Source: Clostridium rhizosphaerae | Lineage (GTDB): Bacteria; Bacillota; Clostridia; Clostridiales; Clostridiaceae | Assembly (NCBI RefSeq): GCF_016765585.1 | Contig: NZ_JAESWC010000002.1 | Location: 558,001 to 622,000, forward strand | Length of the DNA stretch: 64,000 nt | Direction of reading: 5' to 3' | In this document: positions 55,576-64,000 of the stretch, one piece after another | How the letters are laid out: each line of letters opens with the position of its first letter | Position numbering within the stretch: the first letter of the stretch is position 1 | Made by a program: the position numbers and the translations under genes | Notes under the pieces: model-generated | What the model was told of the DNA's origin: nothing | What the model saw: only the letters and a program-made list of their open reading frames with translations | The model's database searches: none

Positions 55576-57105
55576 TTATACCTCCTTGCTTCCCTTGTTT
55601 AAAGTTCCTCCAGCCATAAGAATACCAAGTTTTTGCTCGGTTGCCTCTTTAGCATCTAAAATGTCAACTATTTCTCCATCGTATATTACTGCAATTCTAT
55701 CTGCAAGTGAAAGAACTTCATCAAGTTCTAAAGAAACCAGTAACACAGCTCTGCCGTTGTCTCTTTCTTCTACTAATCTTTTATGAATGTATTCGATTGC
55801 ACCAACATCCAAGCCTCTTGTAGGTTGAGCTGCAATTATAAGTTCAGGGTCTTTCTCAATTTCTCTAGCAACTATCATTTTTTGCTGATTACCTCCAGAC
55901 AATGCTGAAGCAGCTACATCTTCATTTGGAGTTCTTACATCATAATTTGCTATTAGTTTTCTAGCATGATCTTTTACCTTGTTATAATTCATTATGATTC
56001 CTTTAGCAAATGGCTCTTTATAATGTATACCTAGTATAGAATTTTCAGCCAAAGAATATTTTAATATCAAACCTCTTTTATGTCTGTCCTCAGGAATATG
56101 TCCAAGTCCAGCTTCTATTGCATCCTTTGGTGATTTTCCTGTAATATCTTTATTATTAAGTTCTATTCTTCCACTTGAAGATTTTCTAAGACCTGCTATA
56201 GCCTCTACAAGTTCCGTTTGTCCATTACCATCAACTCCTGCTATTGCAAGAATTTCGCCTTTTCTAACTTCCAAGTTTACGTTTTTAACTGCTGGAAGTC
56301 CTCTATGATCAAGTACATTCAAGTTCTCAATTTTAAGAGCAGCACTGCCAAACTTAGCTTCCTTTTTAGTTACTACTAAATTTACTTTTCTACCTACCAT
56401 CATTTCTGCAAGCTCATCTATATTTGTATCCTTAGTATTAACTATATCAATTACTTTACCCCTTCTTATAATAGTTACTCTGTCGCTTAAACTCATAACT
56501 TCTTTTAACTTGTGAGTAATAAGTATTATAGATTTTCCTTGTTTAACTAAGTTTCTTAGTATTACACCTAGATCTTCAATTTCCTGTGGTGTTAAAACTG
56601 CAGTTGGCTCATCTAATATTAAAATCTCTGCACCTCTGTAAAGAGCTTTTAATATTTCAACCTTTTGCTGCTGACCGACTGTCATATCCTCAATTATTGC
56701 ATTAGGATCAATATTAAATCCATACTGCTCAGAGAGTGCTTTAGTGTCCTTAACAGCCTTATCTATATCTAAGTTTAATCCTTTTCTTGTTTCGTGTCCA
56801 AGAATCATATTTTGTGCTACAGTGAAATTATGTACAAGCATAAAATGCTGATGAACCATACCTATACCAAGTTTTATTGCATCCTTAGGATTTTTAACAT
56901 TAACCTTTTGACCCTTAATAAAAATATCTCCAGCTTCTTGTTGATAAAGACCATAAACAATATTCATTAGAGTTGTTTTACCTGCACCATTTTCTCCAAG
57001 AAGAACATGGATTTCTCCTTTATTTAGGTCAAAATTAACATCGTCGTTTGCTATTACTCCAGGGAATATCTTTTTAATACCTTTTAGCTCCAAAACTTTG
57101 TCCAT
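55576..57105 (-). CDS. Nucleoside-type ABC transporter ATPase with two ABC domains
   Basis: The 509-residue protein contains two ABC domains in tandem, as in RbsA/NupO. Domain 1 has GENGAGKTT (about 36-44), the MTVGQQQK signature and LILDEPTAVL. Domain 2 has a degenerate Walker A GVDGNGQTE, LSGGNQQK and a DVGAIEY region in place of the usual DEPT. Degenerate second Walker A motifs are normal for this group. It energises the two permeases encoded downstream. Confidence 0.93.
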   Translation of the reverse strand: MDKVLELKGIKKIFPGVIANDDVNFDLNKGEIHVLLGENGAGKTTLMNIVYGLYQQEAGDIFIKGQKVNVKNPKDAIKLGIGMVHQHFMLVHNFTVAQNMILGHETRKGLNLDIDKAVKDTKALSEQYGFNIDPNAIIEDMTVGQQQKVEILKALYRGAEILILDEPTAVLTPQEIEDLGVILRNLVKQGKSIILITHKLKEVMSLSDRVTIIRRGKVIDIVNTKDTNIDELAEMMVGRKVNLVVTKKEAKFGSAALKIENLNVLDHRGLPAVKNVNLEVRKGEILAIAGVDGNGQTELVEAIAGLRKSSSGRIELNNKDITGKSPKDAIEAGLGHIPEDRHKRGLILKYSLAENSILGIHYKEPFAKGIIMNYNKVKDHARKLIANYDVRTPNEDVAASALSGGNQQKMIVAREIEKDPELIIAAQPTRGLDVGAIEYIHKRLVEERDNGRAVLLVSLELDEVLSLADRIAVIYDGEIVDILDAKEATEQKLGILMAGGTLNKGSKEV

Positions 57106-57170
57106 GCCTTATCTCCTTCCTTTTGACTAAATAGGCTAGATGCTTTAACATCTAGCCAATTGCTTTAAAC

Positions 57171-58268
57171 TTATTTAATTTCTACTGGTGTAAATTTAAG
57201 TAGGTCTGCTCTTGTTCCTGGAACTACTATTGTTCCAGCTTTTATCATGTCTTTTGCTTTATTTGCTAAGTCTGTTGCTTCTTTAGGAACTACTGGATTT
57301 ATTGTTGGAGCTAATCCTACAGCATCCTCTTTAATTCCTAACTCAATATGCTTTCCACCATCAAATTTACCAGCTTGTAAATCTTTTATAGTGTTATAAG
57401 CTGCAACACCAACCTTCTTTTCCATTGAGAAAAGAATTTGATCTTTATATCCAGGTGCAGTAACAGCTTGGTCTGAGTCAACACCGATAGCATACTTATT
57501 CATTTCTTTAGCAGCTTTAAATACTCCTAGTCCTACACCGCCAGCTGCGTGGAATATAACATCTACTCCGCTGTTGTAAAGTGTTTTTGCAGCTTCATAT
57601 CCTTTTCCTTGGTCATCAAAAGAGTCAACATAAATAGCGTTTGGTCCTGGAGTTTTATCATCTTTTGGCATTAATGCTTTTGCCATATCTTTATTAACTG
57701 AAGCTACACCAGCAACGAAACCAGATTCAAATCTATTAATAACGTCTCCTTCTTTTCCACCTATAAATCCAATCTTACCAGTTTTTGTAGTCTTAGCAGC
57801 TGCAACACCAGCTAAGAATGAACCTTCATGCTCTTTAAAAGTAACTGATAATATATTTGGATTTGCAACAACAGCATCAACTAACAAGAATTTCTTGTCT
57901 GTTGCTTGTTTTGATACATTGTCTATTGCCTGCTGCATCATAAATCCGCATCCAACTGTTAAATCAGCTGTGCTTGACATTGTCTTAAGATTTGGCTCAT
58001 AAGCATCTTGTTGTTTTGATTCAATTGGATTAAGTGCTTCAATGCTTAATTCCTTAGCAGCTTTTTCTATACCTTCTCTAGCAGATTGATTGAATGAACC
58101 ATCATTAACTCCGCCTTGGTCAGTAACTAAACCAACTTTTACTTTTGTAGCTGGTTTACTATCTCCACCAGTTGAAGGTGCCGGATTTTCTTTTGCTCCG
58201 CAGCCTGCAAATAAAGTTGTAATTACTGCAGCAGCTGCTAGCATTGATAGAATTCTTTTCTTTTTCAT
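57171..58268 (-). CDS. BMP-family nucleoside-binding lipoprotein
   Basis: The 365-residue protein has a lipoprotein signal (AVITTLFAGC, Cys about 23) followed by a Bmp domain: KVGLVTDQGGVNDGSFNQSA near 43-62, the usual purine-ribose site, and GGKEGDVINRFESGFVAG. BMP proteins capture nucleosides such as guanosine and deliver them to this transporter class. It is the first gene of the operon (bmp-ATPase-permease-permease), and a dyad lies 85 bp upstream. Confidence 0.93.
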   Translation of the reverse strand: MKKKRILSMLAAAAVITTLFAGCGAKENPAPSTGGDSKPATKVKVGLVTDQGGVNDGSFNQSAREGIEKAAKELSIEALNPIESKQQDAYEPNLKTMSSTADLTVGCGFMMQQAIDNVSKQATDKKFLLVDAVVANPNILSVTFKEHEGSFLAGVAAAKTTKTGKIGFIGGKEGDVINRFESGFVAGVASVNKDMAKALMPKDDKTPGPNAIYVDSFDDQGKGYEAAKTLYNSGVDVIFHAAGGVGLGVFKAAKEMNKYAIGVDSDQAVTAPGYKDQILFSMEKKVGVAAYNTIKDLQAGKFDGGKHIELGIKEDAVGLAPTINPVVPKEATDLANKAKDMIKAGTIVVPGTRADLLKFTPVEIK

Positions 58269-58352
58269 TAATAGTTCCCTCCCATTAATTTAAATAATAA
58301 ATAAGACATATATTTAAACTATTCTATAAAATAATTTAAATTCCTTCTTTTT
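58269..58352. other. Leader region of the nucleoside ABC operon
   Basis: The 322-bp AT-rich gap 58269-58590 holds the leader and promoter region of the ABC operon, one dyad (58353-58381) and the grd terminator. I see no purine riboswitch core and no confident -35/-10 pair. Confidence 0.4.
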
Positions 58353-58381
58353 ATGTAAAATTGTTTAAAAAAATTTTACAT
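58353..58381. promoter_or_regulatory. Operator-like dyad upstream of the nucleoside ABC operon
   Basis: ATGTAAAATT and AATTTTACAT are perfect 10-bp arms 9 nt apart, 85 bp before the bmp start codon. The spacing suits a dimeric repressor. The cognate regulator is unknown. Confidence 0.45.
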
Positions 58382-58553
58382 ATACGTTATAAAATATTAA
58401 TTATGTACGAGCATACTAAATTATATTGTAAAGCTATACATATTATTCTATAAATTATTGTTTATTATTACATTTTAGCATGTCCATTTAATAATATACT
58501 TCATTTTTTATATAAAATCAATGCATAATCTCGAAAATAATATAAATTTTGAA

Positions 58554-58583
58554 CTGTGCTTGATTTTTTTATCTCAAGCACAG
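58554..58583 (-). terminator. Hairpin after grdD, terminator of the glycine reductase operon
   Basis: CTGTGCTTGA/TCAAGCACAG are perfect 10-bp arms with a 10-nt loop, 7 bp after the grdD stop. The T run that follows is poor, so termination may be incomplete. Confidence 0.65.
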
Positions 58584-58590
58584 CTTAAAA

Positions 58591-59751
58591 TCAACTTAAA
58601 AATCCAGAATTTTTAAGTATTGTTCTCGCGGAATTTAAGTCATCGGTATTAACAAGAACAATAGGCCCTGTACAACCCATACCGCTTTCCGAATATATTT
58701 CTGATTTCCATAATGTTTTGCATGCATTTTCCAGTTCAAGAATATCTATTCCTGTTATGTCTGCTGTAACAACTTTTTTAGGTGGTATTTTTACCTCTTC
58801 AGCTTGCTCAGGAGCTTTATCAATTGTGTTTTTAGCAATTATATCTTTTAATCCAGCTTTATTTGCTTTTTCAAATTCTATCTTTGCGGTTTTTAGGACA
58901 TTATTTTTAGCAGAAACAGCACAATACCTTAATGCCTCGGAAATAAGAGGTGCACCAGATGCTCTTGAGACAATGTTTATAAGCTTATTATAATTTTCTC
59001 CAATACCTGGTCCATAGCCTGCACCTGCTGTTTCATAATCACCACCAGTAGTAAATGAAGAAAATATTTTAATTAGAAGATTTCCTGTGAGAGAATCACA
59101 CACCATAACATCTGGCGTTCCTGCTAAGAGATCATTTCCTCTCATAACAGCTCCTCCATCAGCTCTTAAGGAATCTGCATAATCAAATTCATACCCATTA
59201 TCTTTTAATTCATTAAGTATTCTTTCTACTTTCCTCGCACCGTCTAAGTTTAATATACCCACTTTAGGATTTTCTATGCCATTGGCCTTTGCAGTTGCTA
59301 TTCCTGAAATAGCATTTATAACCATGCCGGCAACTCTGTTAGTTGATGAAGTACCTGTTGTTGTAGCTATAAACATTTCTTTGCCTCTTCCAGGGGTTAC
59401 TACTTTTCCAACTGTTGAAACTCCTATAGGAAAATCAAAGTGCTGTGTAACACACCCTTGTATTTCCCCACTTTCAAGAAGTTTAACCATAATTTGATGT
59501 CCTTCTTCTGGAGTATTAGCTTCAACTGTGTTTATACTAGAAGAGTTTTTAGGACCAATTAATACTATATCAAAATCATTAAACTTTTTCTGTGCCATTT
59601 CGGCTGCCTTTACCATCTCTTCTATTCCATGCTCTGAGCCTAATATAGTGAGACCGATTTTAACTTTTTTTCCAAAGCTTCCGGATTTTATTCCGTCTGC
59701 TATTTCATTAAAAACTTCAGCTATCATTTTATTAGCCTGAATATTATCCAT
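58591..59751 (-). CDS. grdD: Glycine reductase complex component C, GrdD subunit
   Basis: GrdD and GrdC form protein C, which receives the carboxymethyl-selenocysteine of GrdA and releases acetyl phosphate. The 386-residue protein resembles PlsX-type phosphate acyltransferases (KIGLTILGSEHGIEEM near 31-46; DVMVCDSLTGNLLIK) and ends with a Cys-containing segment SGMGCTGPIVLVN (about 356-368), which carries the family's conserved thiol. It is last in the operon, 74 bp after grdC. Confidence 0.95.
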   Translation of the reverse strand: MDNIQANKMIAEVFNEIADGIKSGSFGKKVKIGLTILGSEHGIEEMVKAAEMAQKKFNDFDIVLIGPKNSSSINTVEANTPEEGHQIMVKLLESGEIQGCVTQHFDFPIGVSTVGKVVTPGRGKEMFIATTTGTSSTNRVAGMVINAISGIATAKANGIENPKVGILNLDGARKVERILNELKDNGYEFDYADSLRADGGAVMRGNDLLAGTPDVMVCDSLTGNLLIKIFSSFTTGGDYETAGAGYGPGIGENYNKLINIVSRASGAPLISEALRYCAVSAKNNVLKTAKIEFEKANKAGLKDIIAKNTIDKAPEQAEEVKIPPKKVVTADITGIDILELENACKTLWKSEIYSESGMGCTGPIVLVNTDDLNSARTILKNSGFLS

Positions 59752-59825
59752 TATTATCCTCCTATCTTCTAATAGTCTTTTATCTATTATGAAGCACTAC
59801 GATATTATCAAAGACACTTCTTAAT

Positions 59826-61370
59826 TTACTTATTAAGAATATATGCTGCAAAATCCTTCATAGCATCTGCAACCATAGCTTTAACTTCCTCTTTAGAGAT
59901 TCCTGTGTTTTCGCTGCTGTCTTCTTTATTTCCGTTATTTTTTTCAACAACAATTGAAACACCATCAAATAGATTGGTCATTCTTCCAAGGAATAAGCTT
60001 CCTTTTCCTATTATCATGAAATTATCCATTTTATCATTTAACATATATTCTCTTCCATGGCCAATTATTGGAACTCCTGAAGGGATGTGTCCCTGAGTTG
60101 GAGCAAAACCTGGATATCCATGTTCAGTTACAAAGCCTGGCAAGTCTTTTCTATCTATTTGCCCTTTTTTTACAGCAAGAGCTCCTATCATCTTATAGTT
60201 TTGAGTTGGAACATCTCCAGCTCCTGCTGGTTCAGTTATATCTGGTGTCTGCATTTCTGGGGCAAACTTATTGACATCGGTTATTTTTAATCCTGCTTTT
60301 TCTAGTGGTTCAAGAACTAAAGCTTCTAATACAGCTTGAGGCGATGCTCCATGCCCAATAGTATGTCTACCAATTATATCTGTTCTTAAAACTGGATTTA
60401 TACCATCATTTTCTGAAATTAAAAGAGCAAATCCTCCTAAGCAATCTTCTAATATAGGAAGGTTTTTCTTAACATGGTCTCTTCCGTTCATGCCGAGTTT
60501 AGCAGTAGCGCCGCCTGCAACAACTACAACATTTTTATATATGCCTGACTTAACAAGAGATGCCGCTGTTATAATTGCATGAGTTGGACCTGCACAAAAA
60601 CCTCTCATATCAGAGCCTGTTGCTCCTCTAAGTCCTGCAATTTCACCTATAGCCTTAGCTATATTACCGCCGCCTCTTTGATTCATATCTCCAATTGCTT
60701 CTTCAGAGCATTCTATTATATATTCAATGCTATTTACATCGACATCAAGCTCTTTAACTAAATGCATAAGAGCAAGAACTCCTGATGCCTTAACAGCCAA
60801 ATTTTCAACCATTATATGTGAAGATAAATTTTTATCATGTTCATGAGCACGTCTTACACAGCCCACAAGATTTCCATTTTCATAAAGTCCTTCTGCTACA
60901 TGAGACTCAACCATCTTTTCAATATCAACTATTTCTTCTCCCTCTCCTAAAGCATCTGCCTTAGAATTTAACACAGGATGTTTCATAAATTTTTCTTTAA
61001 CAGAAGCAGTAAAACTTTTTTCTAATTTCACAAGATCAAATACGTCTGATATTTTTATTAAACCATAGAATTCATCCTGCGGCATTATTTCACCAAACTT
61101 GCCATATCTTTGTGCACCTTCTAAAGCTTCGCTGTGCCAAGGTCTTTTTCTAAGTGCTAATTCTTCAGGAGTTAAATTTCCTATATAAGTTTGGTTAGGT
61201 GCATATGAAACCACATCTTCAAAGCTTCTTAAATGATCTTTTATCTGTTTTAAATAATCTGAATCTGGATTAGTCTCTCTTTCTAATGTTTGAGTAGTAC
61301 CATTGTGAATTATCATATCAGGTGTATTAACTAAAACATAGGATGCTTTTTTTATTACTGGAAAACTCAT
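59826..61370 (-). CDS. grdC: Glycine reductase complex component C, GrdC subunit
   Basis: The 514-residue partner of GrdD has a FabH/ketoacyl-synthase-like organisation (SVIIECSEEAIGDMNQRGGGNIAKAIGEI; MRGFCAGPTHAIITAASLV, with a candidate catalytic Cys in GFCAGP; GGATAKLGMNGRDH). It acts in acetyl phosphate release. The last 40 residues are charged and low in complexity. A palindromic repeat separates it from grdB. Confidence 0.95.
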   Translation of the reverse strand: MSFPVIKKASYVLVNTPDMIIHNGTTQTLERETNPDSDYLKQIKDHLRSFEDVVSYAPNQTYIGNLTPEELALRKRPWHSEALEGAQRYGKFGEIMPQDEFYGLIKISDVFDLVKLEKSFTASVKEKFMKHPVLNSKADALGEGEEIVDIEKMVESHVAEGLYENGNLVGCVRRAHEHDKNLSSHIMVENLAVKASGVLALMHLVKELDVDVNSIEYIIECSEEAIGDMNQRGGGNIAKAIGEIAGLRGATGSDMRGFCAGPTHAIITAASLVKSGIYKNVVVVAGGATAKLGMNGRDHVKKNLPILEDCLGGFALLISENDGINPVLRTDIIGRHTIGHGASPQAVLEALVLEPLEKAGLKITDVNKFAPEMQTPDITEPAGAGDVPTQNYKMIGALAVKKGQIDRKDLPGFVTEHGYPGFAPTQGHIPSGVPIIGHGREYMLNDKMDNFMIIGKGSLFLGRMTNLFDGVSIVVEKNNGNKEDSSENTGISKEEVKAMVADAMKDFAAYILNK

Positions 61371-61401
61371 TTAATAATCCTCCCTTATATCATTAAATTA
61401 A

Positions 61402-61451
61402 AAATGGAGATATGGAGAAGTTTTTGCATTAATTTCTCCATTTCTCCATTT
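61402..61451. repeat. Palindromic repeat between grdB and grdC
   Basis: AAATGGAGATATGGAGAA and TTCTCCATTTCTCCATTT form an almost perfect 18-bp stem with a 14-nt loop and no T run. It may be a mobile palindrome or a processing element that sets the B:C ratio. Confidence 0.65.
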
Positions 61452-61467
61452 AATAAGCTATAATTAA

Positions 61468-62775
61468 TTAATCTTCAAATACCTTCTGTCCATCTACTGG
61501 AGTTTCTAAAGCTCTTAAAGCCTTAGTAACTAGTTTCTTTCTTAGCTCATATTCATCCTTCTTGTCAAGGTTTGGATTTCCAAGAGGATGTGGTATAGCT
61601 ACTGTAGGAACTATCCTGTTAGCTCCAACAGTTAAGGATATCGGAACTACTGTACACATATGAACAACAGGAAGTCCTGCTCTTTCAATTTCTTTAACAA
61701 GCGTTGCACCGCAACGAGTACAAGTTCCTCAGGTGGAGGTTAGTATAACTGCCTGAACTCCATCTGCAATTAATTGTCTAGCAATCTCTTCGCCAAATTT
61801 CTTTGAGGAAGCAACTGCAGTACCATTTCCAACTGTACTGTAGAAGTATCTATGAAGTGAGCCTATTTTGCCTTCCTTCTCGAATTCTCTTAATACGTCT
61901 ACTGGTATAACTCTGTCGTTATCTGCATTAGCATAAGTTGGATCGTATCCTCCGTGTGCAGTTTCATATGTTTCAGAAGTTAAATCCATAACTCCTTCTA
62001 TATCATACTTTCCAAACTTTGATGCACTTGAGGATTCAATATGGTCTGGATTTCCCTTTGGAACAGTTCCACCTGATGTAACTATTGCCACTTTAGCTTT
62101 TGTTATATCAGCAATTGGTGGATTTGGTTCTACTCTATCAAATACAGGCATTTTAAATTCTGTAGTAAATGCTTCACCCTTTATCTTTTTAACAAGCATA
62201 TCTACAGCTCTCTTTGAACCTCTCTCTTCTGCAAAAAAGTTCTTTCTGATACCTCTTTCAATATAACCTTCAGTTTCAGGAGATCCTATTTCTTCCTTGT
62301 TAGCTAGCTTTAATGCAAGGTTTGCTATTTTAGGAAGAGCGTCTCTCATACCTACAGCGCTGTTTTTAGTAGAAACTATATATAACTGTTTCTTATACAT
62401 ATCAGCACCTGGATTTTCGATATACATACCGCTTATTACAGGAATATTAAGCTTTTCTTCTACTTCTGTAGCTATAGCACCACAAGCAACTCCGTATCTT
62501 CCAGCGTTGAAAGCAGGTCCTGCTATAAACAAGTCTGGATTATACTTCTTTATCATTTCTATAACTTCAGCTTTTGCTTCAGTCATGTTCTCATTAAAAT
62601 AAGAGTCTCCGCAAATAACTGTAGCAACTATTTCTGCACCTTTTGCCTTTAATAAACCATTAAGCCCCATACCAGGTCCTATGAAACCTTCTCTGATTTC
62701 TGGTTTTATATCAGCCTTTTCTTCTCCGCCTATTCCAGCGTAAAATTGATTAATATAGTGAACGACACGTATCAA
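61468..62775 (-). CDS. grdB: Glycine reductase component B selenoprotein GrdB (in-frame UGA)
   Basis: GrdB binds the Schiff base of glycine and, through its selenocysteine, hands the carboxymethyl group to GrdA. The frame runs 62775-61468 with one TGA at 61731-61729 read as Sec349, in the context TSTUGTCTRCG that matches the conserved UxxCxxC-type site of GrdB. Total length is 435 residues, the family norm. Read as an ordinary stop, the gene would be cut into a 348-residue and an 86-residue piece. The grdE-A-B order supports glycine rather than sarcosine or betaine. It lies 28 bp after grdA. Confidence 0.96.
61702..61716 (-). promoter_or_regulatory. SECIS hairpin for the grdB UGA
   Basis: Starting 12 nt after the UGA, CGTTGC-GGT-GCAACG forms a perfect 6-bp stem with a GGU loop, at the spacing expected of a bacterial SECIS element recognised by SelB. 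Confidence 0.75.
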
Positions 62776-62803
62776 GTGTGCTCCCCCCTCTCGGAGTATT
62801 TTA

Positions 62804-63268
62804 TTAAAATTTAGAATATTGTTCTCTTACAGTTTTAACTTCACTTATAATAGCATCTACATCAAGAACCATTTCCATCATTCCGCATTGCTCATCATAA
62901 ACAGCTGCGTCAAATTCATCCTTAACTTCAGGCTCAACAACGTGATAAACTCCTAATCCTAAAGCTATTCCAGCAAGTGGGCCAGCATAAGTAGGATCTC
63001 CTGCTGCAACTGTTTCAGCGGAAAGACCGGAAGCTTCAGCTTCAGCTCCACCTATGATAACAACTACATTTTCAGCACCATGCTTTTCAGTAAGGTCTTT
63101 AACTCTTTGTTGGATCTCCAGATCCATAGCACCTGCAGCTGTTCAAACGAAGCATTCTGTTGATGCAAATACAACTTCAGCACCAGCGGATTTAGCGCAC
63201 TCTTCTATAGCTGGTCCTGGGATTCCGTCTCTATCGCCAATGGCAATTACTTTTTTACCCTTTAACAT
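62804..63268 (-). CDS. grdA: Glycine reductase component A selenoprotein GrdA (in-frame UGA)
   Basis: GrdA is the small selenoprotein that carries the carboxymethyl group between GrdB and the GrdC/D complex and is re-reduced by thioredoxin. The frame starts at ATG 63268 after GGAAGGATAT and contains TGA at 63145-63143, read as Sec42 in the hallmark TECFVU motif. It is 154 residues long. Reading from ATG 63127 instead would omit the active site. The start of the mature protein [20 protein letters not shown] is typical. It follows grdE with a 74-bp gap. Confidence 0.97.
63111..63126 (-). promoter_or_regulatory. Candidate SECIS hairpin for the grdA UGA
   Basis: TGGATC-TGGA-GATCCA forms a 6-bp stem with a 4-nt loop about 16 nt after the UGA. 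It is a little farther than in grdB but within the range of bacterial SECIS elements. Confidence 0.55.
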
Positions 63269-63342
63269 AATATCCTTCCTTTCAAAAATTAATAAATTAT
63301 ATAATCTTTCGGTGTATTGTATTGTTTTATATATTTTTAATT

Positions 63343-63999
63343 CTAGAAGCCCTTTGCAGTTAAATAGTTGAAGCCTACTTCTGAAGTTGCTCCAGTTATA
63401 ACCTGAATTTCAGCGTTAATTGAACCATCTTCTCTTAAACTTCCTACATATCCACCTGCAATTATGTTAGCAGCTTCTGGGTGTCCTATAACTTTTTTCA
63501 TTGCTGGAAGTGTAACTACTTCGTTAGCATTTCCACCTGTTACTACTGCATCTCCCTTTGGAGTTGAGTCTGCAAGCGATTGAGAGCTTCCGTCTCTTCC
63601 TGCATATTCATCAGTAACTAAAACTGTCTTTATTCCTTTTTCTGTTATCTTGTTGCAGTTCATTACTAAATCCGCATCAGGATTTCCAAAGCCTTCTTCT
63701 GAAATTATAACTGCATCAGCTCCTAAAAATTCTACAAGCTTAGCTGTCATATCAGAAGATCTTTGTTTGTCAGCAAGATAAACGTTTTCGTTTGTTATTA
63801 TACAGCCCAAGAAATTGTAGTCCTTACCATGTCTTTCATAAAGGTCTTCAATTATTGGCTGATTTAAGTGAACATAAGTTGGATTCTTATCGCAGGCTGA
63901 AACACAGTTTCCGCTAACGATAGCTCCATCAAATACTTCTGTTGGATAAATGTAAGTAGGTATTATCTTCTTAGCATCTACTCCATAAACATAAGTATC
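63343..63999 (-). CDS. grdE: Glycine reductase component B precursor GrdE (5' part outside the window)
   Basis: The visible 218 residues are the C-terminal half of GrdE, the proprotein whose self-cleavage at an Asn-Cys bond creates a pyruvoyl group that binds glycine. The site is visible as SGNCVSAC, with the Cys codon at 63906-63904, near the window edge. The remainder ([17 protein letters not shown]..., [13 protein letters not shown]-like end) is the beta chain. The first half and any upstream grdX/thioredoxin genes lie outside. It is upstream of grdA in the same direction. Confidence 0.95.
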   Translation of the reverse strand, partial: DTYVYGVDAKKIIPTYIYPTEVFDGAIVSGNCVSACDKNPTYVHLNQPIIEDLYERHGKDYNFLGCIITNENVYLADKQRSSDMTAKLVEFLGADAVIISEEGFGNPDADLVMNCNKITEKGIKTVLVTDEYAGRDGSSQSLADSTPKGDAVVTGGNANEVVTLPAMKKVIGHPEAANIIAGGYVGSLREDGSINAEIQVITGATSEVGFNYLTAKGF

Positions 64000-64000
64000 A

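Noticed and set aside
58269-58400. Purine riboswitch ahead of the nucleoside transporter operon
   Set aside because: Neither conserved loop nor P1 sequence is visible in the AT-rich leader.
61468-62775. grdB as a frameshifted or nonsense-mutated pseudogene
   Set aside because: The TGA is in frame at the conserved selenocysteine position and is followed by a SECIS-like hairpin.
62804-63127. Start of grdA at the ATG at 63127
   Set aside because: The frame continues upstream through the UGA to ATG 63268, with the CFVU motif and a proper RBS.

Overview
The window is AT-rich, gene-dense bacterial DNA with Gram-positive features: strong GGAGG-type ribosome binding sites, many GTG/TTG starts, and hairpin-plus-T-run terminators. 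The gene set points to an anaerobic, amino-acid-fermenting Clostridium-type organism. It holds selenium-dependent glycine reductase (grdE-A-B-C-D with two in-frame UGA codons), the [FeFe]-hydrogenase maturases HydE/G/F, a CggR-controlled glycolytic block, sigma-54 and tmRNA/SmpB. No species name is claimed. I see no prophage, intact transposon, CRISPR array, rRNA or tRNA.

Layout. 1-9.7 kb is housekeeping: a cut-off hypothetical gene, an HtrA-type lipoprotein protease, a TtcA-like tRNA thiolase, a SUV3-like helicase, RecQ, a SIMPL protein and two transporters. 9.75-21.7 kb is an 11-gene one-directional catabolic cluster: GNAT-like protein, thiolase-fold protein without its cysteine, DUF35 partner, DUF2877/FdrA/DUF1116 (relatives of the E. 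coli AllHFG oxamate carbamoyltransferase), cyclase-family hydrolase, three-subunit molybdenum hydroxylase and UraA-type permease. I read it as an oxidative N-heterocycle (possibly pyrimidine) route that ends by phosphorolysis to carbamoyl phosphate. 22.1-30.6 kb holds a zinc-lid adenylate kinase, IspH, a Met/Pro-rich tandem-repeat protein, an orphan cytosolic histidine kinase with a TPR protein, and an OPT peptide transporter with a PqqD-like protein beside a divergent 58-residue small ORF.

30.8-36.7 kb is a compact cytosolic flavin-reductase module: FMN-binding flavin reductase, FMN reductase, LysR regulator and ApbE flavin transferase. It is bracketed by degenerate direct copies of the 3' end of ssrA and looks like a decayed insertion at that site. 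36.7-44.6 kb holds ssrA, smpB, the hydrogenase maturation operon (hydF, hydG, hydE, TM1266-type regulator) with its own promoter and a structured terminator/antiterminator leader, then rnr and secG. 44.7-53.5 kb is the glycolytic block eno-gpmI-tpiA-pgk-gap-cggR, with a recognisable CggR operator, followed by rpoN. 53.6-58.3 kb is a BMP-type nucleoside ABC transporter. 58.6-64 kb is the glycine reductase operon, cut inside grdE by the window end.

Taken together, glycine reductase (acetyl phosphate), glycolysis and hydrogenase maturation (H2 disposal) form a fermentative core. Peptide, nucleoside and nucleobase uptake systems and the heterocycle cluster would supply nitrogenous substrates. The flavin-reductase module could provide an extra electron sink.
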